A stretch of 64,000 nucleotides of DNA, from NCBI GenBank assembly GCA_032622095.1, contig CP136067.1, positions 123,413,030-123,477,029 on the forward strand, written 5' to 3'. This document shows positions 33,138-43,575 of the stretch, piece after piece. This stretch comes from Siphonodentalium dalli (taxonomy: Eukaryota; Mollusca; Scaphopoda; Gadilida; Siphonodentaliidae). A program made the translations under genes and the position numbers. A model generated the notes under the pieces. It had not been told where the DNA came from. It made no database searches and worked only from the letters and a program-made list of their open reading frames with translations. The stretch's first letter is position 1. Each line of letters starts with the position of its first letter.

Positions 33138-36100
33138 CTGTCAATGGTAGCAGAGACATCTGAGTAGGTAGCATCACCGTTCCGTATTCTCATGAGAAAA
33201 CTAAATTCATTCGAGTCACAATCCCTGTAAACTCTCAGATCTTGACCCCGAATGATGTCACTAGAATGAAATAATGACAAGTTAAAGGGGCAGCCCTGAT
33301 CTTATTATCTGAAATGGGTTAAAATTAGTAAAAACAAAAACATTAGAAAGGTTTAAGGGAATCGACTCACAGGGTCAAGTCAATAGGTTGGTAGGCAACT
33401 GGTTGAATACACTAAGGTCAAGTCTATAGGTTGGTAGGTGGCTGGTTGAATACACTGAACTGATGCTACTGTTTATAAATAATTTGTATTGCAAATTCTG
33501 TATTGTGAAGGAAATGCTATATTCAGAAAATACTGCTATAAAATATTCAAGATATCATTCATACACTAAAGTGTCTGATCATGCATAGACCCCCCCAAGT
33601 TATATTACAAAGAGAAGGAAAACAATGGCTTAATTCACAGAGGGCAGATGGGGGCACTCGCACTTCCTGCCTCCACTAATTAAGGAGGGAAGAGAGGGGT
33701 GCAAAGCGCTGTTTCAATCATCCCTCGTTTGATTCCGGCCCCTATGAATTCTTCAGATCAAACAGTTCAACTTGACTTTTATTTTCACCAACAAACAAGT
33801 TATGAAGGCCTCTGAAAGATTGAAATGCAAGCTACCACCCCAAAAACCAATGTTTTGATTTGAATCTATATACTAACGTGGCATTCTGTAAGAGCCGTAC
33901 TATGACATAAACCAGTTTAGATATATTGTGTGGCAACTCCTCGACATCTGGATTGGATAGCCTCCATTTCTTGAGTTGCTTTAAGCCGTGGCTACCCAGC
34001 GCATCTCTCATGTATTTATCCAAACATGCCCTGTAGAAGGTTAAAGTAACTCAATGTTCATACATTAAATTAAACTTATTAATCGTCACATTCTGGGGAC
34101 CAAAATAAGTTGAGTAACCCTTTCTATACTAAATCATCATTGATGAGTAGTTATCCATAGGAAATGTTCAGATAATAAGTTTAACCCATTCTATACTAAA
34201 TCATCATTGATGAGTAGTTATCCCATAGGACATGTTCAGATAATAAGTTGTTTGTTGAACTTATTATCTGAACATTTCCATGATCTAAATAGGACTCCTG
34301 TACTTTTATTATCTGTCATCTGCTTTCTGTTTTTCTGAAAACCCCTCCAGATGAATAATAGACCATTCCGATGTACACTGTTTTAACTGTGTGTGAGAAT
34401 CCATTTAGTATAGAAAGGGTTAACAAACGCCAACCCCATGTCCCCTGCCTATAAAGTTGGCTTTTTTGGGGGTGTTGGCTTTTTAAAAAAAGAAAAGAAA
34501 TGAAATGCTGGCAAAAATCATTATTGTATAATATAAATGAAATTGGGAAAGAAAACATGGCTATAATTTGAATTGATTCTGTCAATAGTTTGCTGGAAAC
34601 ATACTTTGTGAACACAATTGCAGCACACCTTTGAGAAGGTTCTTGATTATCGCAAAGTCTATAATTATTATGAGTCCTAACATTAGCTTAACCCTTGCTA
34701 TACTATATACTATATATATGAGTAGTTAACAATTACGAAATATTCATATAATAAGTTCAACAAATATAGTCATTTGTTTAACTTATTACCTGAACATATC
34801 CCTCCAATGAATAGGATTCCTTCTGCACTTTCTGTTATCTGTTGTCTGCTTTTATGTACTGAACATCCCTACAGATGAATAATAGACCCTTCCAATGTAT
34901 ACATTTGTAACTGACTGGGAGAATCCATTTCATTTGCAGAATGAGGTCCCCAGAGGGTGATTTTAGTGACGCTATCCCACATAGCATCACTAAATTCACC
35001 CTCTGGGGATCTCATTCTGCTAAGGCCTCATCTGCTCTGAAAGTTTCTTTATTATAAAATTTCTATAGAAACTTCTTCACATAGATTCTATTTCTTTTTT
35101 AGGTTAGTTTTTCTATATCCCCAAATTGGTATATGACACATTGCATAATTGAGGTTCCCAATGGGTGTACATCACAATATCCACCATTTAGGTACTTCAA
35201 TCTGAGTCTATGTCTCCCATAGCAGATGAGGCCATGCAGAATGAGGTCGCCAGAGGGTGAATTTGGTGATGCTAGCACGCTATGCGGCATAGCGTCACTA
35301 AATTCACCCTCTGTGGGACCTCATTCAAATGACAGGCACACTAAACTCAGGCTTGTACTTCGAATGCAATGGTACCTGGTTAGAAACAGTCTCCTGTTCT
35401 CTACGAGATCCGCCCAGCTAGAGGAGCTGTGAACTATGGTGGATTGATGTAAGAACAGACCTTCCACACACCGGGGGTCGCCTGAGCGAAGAAGCTCACA
35501 GAATCGAGACAGTTCATGTATTGTGTAATCACACAACTCACTTTCTCGGTTCTGAAATGGAGAAATCATCTTTCTCACTGTATGCCATGTCTGCAAAGCA
35601 TTCAACAAACTAGCCCAAGTTTCCTTGGATGCAAAGCAGCTACTGATATCGGTAGAGCGAGATATCTCAATCTACAAATATCACTAGCTGGTTTACATCC
35701 AAGGGAACTTGGCCTATCAAAAAACATGTAGTGGGGTAGACCTTAGTACAGTAATGCCCCTTAACCACAGCAGAATTATGGGTAACTTTTCAGGATTTAG
35801 TCGGAAATATGGCTTGCTGCCATTCATCGGAAAGCTCTCAGTGAGAGCTTTCCGAAGAATGCTTTTCAAAATATTTTCAAAGCTCACATGCTTTTCAAAA
35901 TATTTTGGCCTGAGAAATGGGAAATTGACTTTGCGTGGCCTAATGGACTAAGGGGAAATAAGTAGTTAACCATAAAATTTGGGTTACATCCCATACAAGC
36001 CTTGAAATAGGATGTCTGTCATTTGCAGAATGAGGTCACCAGAGGGTGAATTTAGTGATGCTACCCCGCATAGCGGGCTAGCATCATCAAATTCATCCTC

Positions 36101-38797
36101 TGGGGACCTCATTCTGCTTACACCTCAGCAGAATGAGGTTCCCAGAGGGTGAATTTGGTAATATTAGCCCGCTATGCAGGGTAGCATCACTAAATTCACC
36201 CTCTGGGGACCTCATTCTGCAAATGACAGACACCCTATTTCAAGGCTTGATCCCAGAAAAGACTCTCTTTCCGTGATATTGTCGTATATCTTGAAGCTGA
36301 TGTCATTGTTGGAGATAGTATGTGCATGTGTTAAACACAATCGCGGTGGATTTACATCGTGTTGACAAACTAGTAACTACATAATTATACATCTTAATTT
36401 TGTGGCGACCAGGAATTTTAGTATTTCTTAGACAAGCATTTCAACAATGTCTATGTTGCCATGTTTTGTTGCTTGGTATTGTGAGCAATGGTTTTGATAG
36501 CGGTTGGCCGAATGTAAATATATACATACATGTTTTGGCGTAATTGTCTATTCAACCGCTCATAATATATGTAAATTCAGCAACATAGCCCTCTTGTATT
36601 TCATATATGGACTGTGGTTTAGATTAAACTTGGGAGTCGTACTATTTTTCGCTCCGTTTAAATTTGCGCACCATTGGATGCGCGAAAAATAGTACTGCGC
36701 GAAATTAAATACGAGTAAGGTAATTCGCAGTAATGCGAGTTTGGAATCAAAAGAGTTAATTAAATGGAAGAATTCATTGTTAAATGGAAGGGTTAACCAA
36801 CCTTGATGGTTTGTTTTGGTGGATTGAATCCCAGAACATCTTCAGCTTTAGCCTCATACACAAGAAACATGTCTGTATCACTCGCTGGAGTGCTGAGATT
36901 ATATCTATAAAACAATAATATTTATAGAATTTGTAGCTAGTGCCAAGCCTTAAAATAATTTGTATTTGACTGTCTGACATGTGGTCAGACACCAAACAGA
37001 CATGGTCTGACATTTCAAAATGAGGCCTGACATGTCTTTTTTATCACGCGAAATAATGCCAAGTGAAACTAATAATGATGTATTTATAATATCCCTCAAT
37101 TATGTTCCTCTTCTCAATTGTCACATTTTTACTATAAATAATACAAATCTGCCCACCCTGGCCACCACATCAAACATGCTTGCCAATTTCACGCTCAATT
37201 CTAAGGCCTATCAGTACAAACATATGACTGCATGGAACGCAGGACAGTAGTAGGTTATAACTCGACTGGGCGGAAAAACTCGTTCCATAAATTTTCCAAT
37301 TCCAATATTTTGTAGACATCCAAATTCTAATAATCATACATCTAAAAATCCCAGATTTTGGCAAAACAAATATTTAAAAGCTATTCTCCAATAGAATAAA
37401 TTTCATTTAACAGCACATTACCAGTGATATTTTCCTTAAAAATATGTCAATATTTCAACCTGACATTATGTCAGACAGTTTCAAAGCAGAGCCTGACAAC
37501 CTATAAAAATTTGAATTTGGCGTCTGACAATTGTCCATGTCAGACATCTTATTTGGAGCCTTGGCCATCACATAAACTCTTTATGTATGTGAGAGTGATT
37601 TTAGCATCTATTGGGTGAGGGTTAGCTGAGCTTTGCCAAAATTTCCTTGTTCTGATAATTAGTTTAAATGTGAAAAACAGGCATGTTTTATCGTTATAAA
37701 ACATATATAGTTTATAGATGTGTCATAACGAAAACATTATTTCCCGTTTTTCACATTTTGTATCATTTAGCACGGAATTAGGGACGATAAAACATTCTTA
37801 TTCATAATGACATCATTCAGGCCGGTTGGCACTGTACCCAATTACCTGAGCAATTTGCATTTATTAGATGCGCACTCCCACCCCATGAAAAAGTTGGATG
37901 TAAATCTAGCAATTTATATTGGCCTTATGAGCGTTTTAATGGTCAGATAATGACTTCAAAATTGTGCATCCGATCATGTGGCGCACGGGTAGTAATTTCA
38001 AAAACTGCTATTCCTGCCTCATATTTGCTTTTATCAGCGACATAATGCGAGCAATGGATGATAATTTCTATAACATAATAAACCCACAAAGGCCAAGCTG
38101 GGTACCAAAAACACAAAAAAGTGATGACAATGACCCCTCAGCATTAATAATGAACTAACCTTTGACTTCCAAATGGACAAGCAAGGACAACATTCCCGAG
38201 ATCCCTCTCGACCTTGTCAACAATATTCTTCCACAATGAACTAAAGTCTGCTGGGTTATCATCAGCAAAGAACGGATCTGGTTGATTCTCTAAACATTTA
38301 GCTTCCTTTCTGAGTAAATCATCCGTGAGTTCAGTGCAATAATCATCTATCAGTCCACACAGTAAAAGACCCGGCTCGGCAGATATCTCCTGCCAATTTC
38401 TCGACTTATTTAGACATACGTTGTCCTCAAGAATTATGTTTTCAGTTCTTGAAAACGGAAGACATTTCTCCCCAAATTTATCCAGAAAACACCGCTTCCA
38501 TTCCACGTCAAAATAATACCACACAGAACTTGAATCATAACTAGCAGAAGTTTGTTCAATGTTTGTCTCTGTAGCACTCACGACAGGTTTCCCAGTCATC
38601 TGACAGTAACCATGGTAACCGTGACAATTGTTTACACTGAATATGAGCACAACCAGACCATTGTCGAATGCATCAGATAGAATATCTTTAGGGTGTGGTG
38701 GTGTTTCCCTGTCCCTGCATGCCCACACATTTGTTCGCCGACATTTATGCAAGGAATCCATGTTGACACATTTTGCGATAAAGTATCGAGTTGCCAT
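33138..38797 (-). CDS. YTH domain fused to RlaP-type minimal nucleotidyltransferase (at least 5 coding exons, 3' end not found)
   Basis: Coding exons in transcript order are 38797-38160, 36904-36802, 35623-35376, 34030-33878 and 33260-33138; phases agree at every join. The exon 3 acceptor at 35623 is chosen by frame and is the weakest junction. Residues 3-150 read as a YTH domain, an N6-methyladenosine reader: YFIAKC, TNVWACRD with cage Trp25, LIFSVNNCHGYHGYCQM, VWYYFDVEW with Trp93, CLPFSRTENI, LNKSRNWQEI. From about 185 follows a pol-beta-type nucleotidyltransferase core: ACPFGSQRYNLSTPASDTDM, with GS 210-211 and Asp222/Asp224. Next come DYTIHELSRFCELLRSGDPR (Asp279, Glu284) and a helical tail with PHNISKLVYVIVRLLQNA. 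The layout matches PF10127/RlaP enzymes. The GS motif is in the same exon as YTH, so the fusion is not an assembly or exon-chaining artefact. Start AGAATGG at 38797 has an in-frame stop upstream and an acceptor at 38811, implying a 5' UTR exon. At least 422 residues. Substrate is unknown. Confidence 0.85.
34113..34423. mobile_element. Family D MITE copy D6 with internal duplication
   Basis: The right end is TAGTATAGAAAGGGTTAA. The left ~67 bp (AACCCTTTCTATACTAAATC and following) is repeated in tandem at about 34115-34181 and 34182-34248. Central hairpin AATAAGTTG/TTTGTTGAACTTATT. Intron 3 of the YTH-nucleotidyltransferase gene. Confidence 0.75.
34688..34930. mobile_element. Family D MITE copy D7, right end lost
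   Basis: TTAACCCTTGCTATAC on the left, then the family D hairpin (AAGTTCAACAAATATAGTCA). The right end stops at GAGAATCCATTT, where the last ~17 bp of the family are replaced by the start of a family B element. Intron 3 of the YTH-nucleotidyltransferase gene. Confidence 0.7.
34929..35355. mobile_element. Family B MITE copy B3, left TIR lost
   Basis: Hairpins at about 34935-35030 and 35238-35330 flank the family B middle. The right outer end (GACAGGCACACTAAACTCAG) is present. The left outer TIR is missing and begins directly at CATTTGCAGAATGAGG after D7. The right end stops about 20 bp from the exon 3 splice donor of the YTH-nucleotidyltransferase gene. Confidence 0.75.
35748..35857. mobile_element. 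Family C MITE half copy C4
   Basis: The left end TACAGTAATGCCCC, arm and central GAAAGCTCTCAGTGAGAGCT are present. The right arm stops soon after the centre, so this copy no longer forms the full palindrome. Intron 2 of the YTH-nucleotidyltransferase gene. Confidence 0.75.
35997..36248. mobile_element. Family B MITE copy B4, hairpins only
   Basis: Outer TIRs CAAGCCTTGAAATAGGATGT and its complement enclose two hairpins (about 36025-36115 and 36127-36225) directly joined by TTACACCTCAG. The ~200-300-bp middle of other copies is missing. Intron 2 of the YTH-nucleotidyltransferase gene. Confidence 0.8.
36943..37565. mobile_element. MITE with GCCAAGCCTTAAAATAA-type ends and subterminal hairpin
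   Basis: The left end GCCAAGCCTTAAAATAATTT and right end AATAAGATG-like ...TTTGGAGCCTTGGC are inverted, with GTCTGACATG / CATGTCAGAC blocks repeated near both. The middle is AT-rich with no credible gene. Intron 1 of the YTH-nucleotidyltransferase gene, 39 bp upstream of the exon 2 acceptor. Confidence 0.6.
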
Positions 38798-38866
38798 TCT
38801 TTACCTGAAATAGACAACCATGGTTTATTACAAAAAACAAAAATTATCTCATGAGTGACTATCAAG

Positions 38867-39512
38867 CCTGCAAATTGTGTTTCCGTCATTTGCAGAATGA
38901 GGTCTCTGGACCGTTGCACAGCGGGCTAGCTTACCAAATTCACGATCTGGGGACCTCATTCTGCTTAGGACTAATCTTCTGGGAAGTACAGTAATGCCCT
39001 AAATAATCGACTCCATAACCACATCAGAATTATAGGTAATTTTTCAGGATTTCGTCTGATTTCGTCGTAAATATGGCTTGTTGTCATTCATTGGAAAGCT
39101 CCAAGAGCTTTCCGATGAATGGCAACAAGCCATATTTCCAACTAAATCCTGAAAAATTACCCATAATTATGCTGTGGTTAAGGAGTCGATTATTTAGGGC
39201 ATTACTGTATCTCTATTCTCAAATTAACAATGTTTTAGTTACTTTTTCCCTTTCTAGGAAGATTCTATATCCCCTAATTTGCAGAAGATATAATGCATAA
39301 TGAAGTGACTAATGGGTGAACATCACCAACTTCAACTGGGGAACTGATCCTAGGTCTCTCATAGCAGATGAGGCCTAAGCAGAATGAAGTCCCCAAGGGT
39401 GAAATTAGTGATGGTAGCCCACTGTTCTGGGTAGCTATGCGGGATAGCATCACTGAATTCATCTACTGGGAACCTCATTATGCAAATGACAGACACACTA
39501 TTTACAGGCTTG
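38867..39512. mobile_element. Family B MITE copy B5, interrupted by family C
   Basis: Left end CAAGCCTGCAAATTGTGTTT with a shortened hairpin (38893-38975). Right hairpin at about 39383-39478 and right end ACACACTATTTACAGGCTTG. The internal sequence is split by C5 at 38999-39207. It lies just upstream of the coding part of the YTH-nucleotidyltransferase gene. Confidence 0.85.
38997..39209. mobile_element. Family C palindromic MITE copy C5 nested in B5
   Basis: TACAGTAATGCCCTAAATAA to GGGCATTACTGTA. The TA at both ends is single in the uninterrupted family B copy B1 (near 658-662), showing that the TA was duplicated on insertion. Confidence 0.9.
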
Positions 39513-39648
39513 ACAGAATACAAAAATTATCTCATGAGTGGCTGTAACAAAATTCACTGATGGCCGGGCTTCTAAAATGTTATATGTGCTGTTTTGGTGC
39601 AAAAAGTTTGTTTCGATATTTGGAAACTACATATCTTATTACATGAAA

Positions 39649-39906
39649 TTAACCCTTTCTATACTAAATACTCAGTGATGAGTAGTTATACCTCAGGAAA
39701 TGTTCAGATAATAAGTTCAACAAACATATGGTCGTTTGTTGAACTTATTATCTGAACATTTCTCTCAATAAATACGACTCATTCTGTACTTGTACTATCT
39801 GTTGTCTGCTTATATCACCAGACATCCCTCCATGTGAATAATAGGCCATTCCAATGTGAACTTTTATAACTGAATGGAAGAATCCATTTAGTATAGAAAG
39901 GGTTAA
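39649..39906. mobile_element. Family D MITE copy D8 (TTAA target, complete)
   Basis: TTAACCCTTTCTATACTAAA to TTTAGTATAGAAAGGGTTAA. The centre is AATAAGTTCAACAAACATAT / ATGGTCGTTTGTTGAACTTATT. One of the best preserved copies and a good family reference. Confidence 0.85.
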
Positions 39907-39960
39907 AAGCACATGAAATGAATGCTCCTGTTTTTTCCTTGAGAATCATGCTCTGTCCTA

Positions 39961-40209
39961 TACAGTAATGCTCTAAATAATCGACTCCTTAACCACAGCA
40001 GAATTATGGATAATTTTTCAGGATTTAGTCGGAAATATGGCTTGTTGCCATTCATCGGAAAGCTCTCTGAAATATGGCTTGTTACCATACATCGGAAAGC
40101 TCTCTCTCTTTCCGATGAATGGCAACAAGCCATATTTCCGACTAAATCCTGAAAAATTACCCATAATTCTGCTGTGGTTAAGGAGTCGATTATTTAGAGC
40201 ATTACTGTA
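39961..40209. mobile_element. Family C palindromic MITE copy C6
   Basis: TACAGTAATGCTCTAAATAA to GAGCATTACTGTA. The centre carries an extra ~35-bp partial copy of the ATATGGCTTGTTACCATACA arm, which explains the three overlapping ORFs read from it. Confidence 0.85.
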
Positions 40210-40835
40210 TATCATGAATGCCCCTGACACTATGATCATCAATTGTAAAATTTATGTCAATTCTTCGAAATGGTTCATGGTCAAATACACCTGATTAGAC
40301 AGCTTTAAAGGGGCATAAACGCAGGATGTTTCTCGTCATTCTGATGGCAACAACAAATTATATAGCAGAAAACCTCAAAACTCATTTTGTACATTTTTAT
40401 CTAAAATGTTGTAGAATAAATTAGCAGAAATATCAATATGTTATGTTATTATTTTATGAAAATTATGACAAATGATCACTATATGGCAATGTGTCGGTTG
40501 ATTACAAGGAAATTTCAAGAGATTATTATTAATATTTAGGTGAAAACAACATTTTGAAGCCCAGTGAAAACATACCAAACTTAAACCAGTGGCTTGCAAC
40601 CGCATGTGCACTTTGTGGTAGCCATATTAATGTATTGATACAAAACATATCTACAGTAAACAAATATTGTAAATTGGTACGAAGATACTGTTTCAGCATA
40701 AACATGTGTTTGACTGGCTCACGTCAAGTACTCCAATGCTAATCACTATCCCAGTGCTCACAATCACAAACAAAAAATAAGCTAAAGTTGCCGATTTTGG
40801 GTATGGTGAACATTCTACCTGTAACTAATGGTCTG

Positions 40836-41097
40836 TTAACACTTTGATGACTGGAGCTTCCTGAAATTTTGTGAAAACCCTGTGCCAATGCATTCTCTTA
40901 TATATTCCAGTCTTCCATTGGGAGCCTCACATATATAAGAGAATGCATTGGCCTAACAATATTTACCTTGACCTTGTAAGCCAGTGCATTCTTTAATATA
41001 TGTGAGGCTCCCTATAGGAGACTTGCATATATAAGAGAATGCACTGGCACAGGATCTTTAATGCTGAACCAGTGCAGCTCCCGTCATGAAAGGGTTA
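40836..41097. mobile_element. Family A-type hairpins with TTAA/TTAC ends (A7)
   Basis: Left TTAACACTTTGATGACTGGA, right CCCGTCATGAAAGGGTTAC (last TTAA base mutated). Two hairpins of the CCAGTGCATTC / GAATGCACTGG and CCAATGCATTCTCTTATATA types. Intergenic. Confidence 0.7.
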
Positions 41098-41499
41098 CGG
41101 TTAATTTGCACATTTATACCAGATTATGTGATTTCCATACCCAAAATTGCCATATTATAGACGCTCACCCTGAAACAGTCGCTCGCAAATCAGAAAGGGC
41201 AATAATTCAAAAAATATGTATCAAAACAATCTCCACTCACAAGAGCATAGCCATGTTAACTAACAAAAGGTATAAATGAAAAAAATGGACTGTCAACAAA
41301 GGGTCAAAATCTGTTTCCCAAATAAAATAAAAAGAGTTATAAGGTGTCAACAACACATTCAAAATCACAGGTGCATAACAAAGAAATGTATAAAGCTTGT
41401 GTTGTTCACATTTGACTATACATGAGCTATACCCTAGTAAAACACATTCCTTTTTTGTACTATGACTTGCCATGTGCATACTGTAGTCAAATTTGTTAA

Positions 41500-41734
41500 T
41501 TAACTCTTTCTTGATGGGAGCTGCGCTGGTGCAGCATTAAAGACCCTGTGCCAGTGCATTCTCTTATGAATGAGAGCCTCGCATATATAAGAGAATGCAC
41601 TGGCTTACAAGGTCAAGGTAAATATTGTTAGGCTAATGTATTGTCTTATATATTGGAGACTCGCATATATAAGAGAATGTATTGGCACTGGGTTTTCGCA
41701 AAATTTCAGGAAGCTCCAGTCATGGAAGAGTTAA
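41500..41734. mobile_element. Family A-type hairpins with TTAA ends (A8)
   Basis: TTAACTCTTTCTTGATGGGA on the left and GTCATGGAAGAGTTAA on the right. The two hairpins are shortened (AGAGAATGCACTGG; AGAGAATGTATTGGCAC). Confidence 0.7.
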
Positions 41735-42245
41735 ACATCAAAGTCTTCATTGATCGTAGAGGTTTGTCTTTTTTTCGAGGTGTAAAAGATCAAAATGAAA
41801 ACAGAAGGCATGATATACAGACAAGATTACACACAGTGTAATCTGTAACGTACGAATGTCTGTAAATGCCAGTGTAAAAATGTGTTCTTTCAAGCCATTA
41901 GTCAAACATCGACCAAACAAGACAAACTGGGTATCCAATTGCCAACATAACAGTTGTGGTTAGAACATGATAATGCAATCACAGGATACCCACACCATTT
42001 GAGATTACACGCAACAATAACACACCTGTTTATCATATGTGTATCTTGTGGATAAACACATGTGTAAATTTAAACACACGCGTTATTCGGCTCGACATTA
42101 AATACAATGTACTCCAAAGTGGCGGCTCTTTTGAAATTGTACAAGCTTTCACAATCAGAGTATGCATTAAAACTTCACAAATATAATTCATATGCCCGTA
42201 CTAACAATGCGGGTGGCTGATATCACGAAAGAATTTATTTCCACT

Positions 42246-42660
42246 TTAAAGGTACTCAATCCGATCAGATGGTCCACATATCATCAAAATACAACAACAA
42301 CATCATTTCTTCAAAATACGCTAACCACTGTCAACTACATTATCAAATTTCACAAAACGTGTTATTTATCAACATTTTGTTCAACGAAATATGGCCGTAT
42401 AATCACTTGAGTATCACAAAATGTGGCTGTATTACCACTTGATTTTAGAGTTATCCATCTTCATCCCCAATTTTGTCCGAGACCATCCATTTGACATTTT
42501 ATGGGCCACAAATAATTGCACATCACAAGAAATAACGAACTTCAAAAATCAATATCTGATCCCTCTGAGCTTTGATGGGTGGGTTCCTCGAATCGAATCA
42601 AATATTTTTTACCTCTGAAGCCAAAGAAATAGTAATTAAGAGCGTTAATTCGGAAAATGC
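42246..42660. mobile_element. Family I MITE copy I4
   Basis: Left end TTTAAAGGTACTCAATCCGA is well kept; the right end is diverged around 42640-42665. Shared blocks are ATATCATCAAAATACAACAA, TTTTAGAGTTATCCATCTTC and GATGGGTGGGTTCCTCGAAT. The ORF 42421-42618 is internal. Confidence 0.7.
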
Positions 42661-42711
42661 TTCTTTAAGTTCATAGTGACACCTGCAGGCCTAAAAATTT
42701 GTTGCTGAACA

Positions 42712-42800
42712 TTTGCAGAATGAGGTCCCCAGAGGGTGAATTTAGTGATGTTACCCTGCACAGCAGGCTAGCACCACCAAATTCATCCTCTGAGAACCTG
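42712..42800. mobile_element. Family B hairpin fragment B6
   Basis: A single hairpin starting CATTTGCAGAATGAGGTCCC and ending AATTCATCCTCTGAGAACCT. The rest of the element is gone. Confidence 0.7.
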
Positions 42801-42910
42801 AAATTATATCAAATTATAGGAAACACAATCATGACGGAAATAAACCAGTAAGTGGTCCTTGAGATGCTCACCAGAATCAAGAGGTTGAGAGTTACAAGTT
42901 ATTTAAACCC

Positions 42911-43050
42911 TTTAACCCTTTATGTACTTGATATTCAGTGACAAGTAGTTTTCCCTTAGGAAATGTTCAGATAATAAGTTCAACAATCGTTGTTGAACTT
43001 ATTATCTGAACATTTCCTATATTTTCCTGATATTCCCTCCAAATGCCGCT
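42911..43050. mobile_element. Family D MITE fragment D9
   Basis: Starts AACCCTTTATGTACTTGATA and has the central hairpin AATAAGTTCAACAATCG / TTGTTGAACTTATTATCTG. The right third is missing. 43170-43475 that follows is an interspersed repeat with TTTGTGCTAGTTAACCCACA, related to 2850-2997 and 59740-59880. Confidence 0.65.
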
Positions 43051-43575
43051 TGAAGGGATGTTAAGGGATTCACATGAACCATCATAAACTTGACAACGGT
43101 CACAAGTTTGGCCAAGAGCTCGTAACATTAAAGAAAACAAGTCTAACATCGCTAGGTCATGGTAAATTACGCCTGTGATAATTCAAACAGAGGGCCATAA
43201 CTTTGGCAAAAATTGGCAGGTGGAACCAAAGTTTGAACTTGACCTGTTCAGACTTATTAAGGTTATCACCCGGAAACGAAAATTGAGTGCAAATTCCAAC
43301 AAAAAGTGCTATAAGCCCATAACTCTGGTGAAAATTGGTGGCGGAACCCAAATTTGAACTTGACAATGTTTTTTGTGCTAGTTAACCCACATACAAAATT
43401 TCTTGCCATTAACTATGTAAAGTTATCATCCAGAAACCATGAACAGACACACCAGTAATATAATACGTCCAGTTTTTTTAAAGACAGATGTATAAAACGG
43501 TGTATCACTTCAATTCCTATCATCCAAGATAAGAAGCAAGTTATAGTCGTGAGCTGTGCTTTATACAACATGTTT

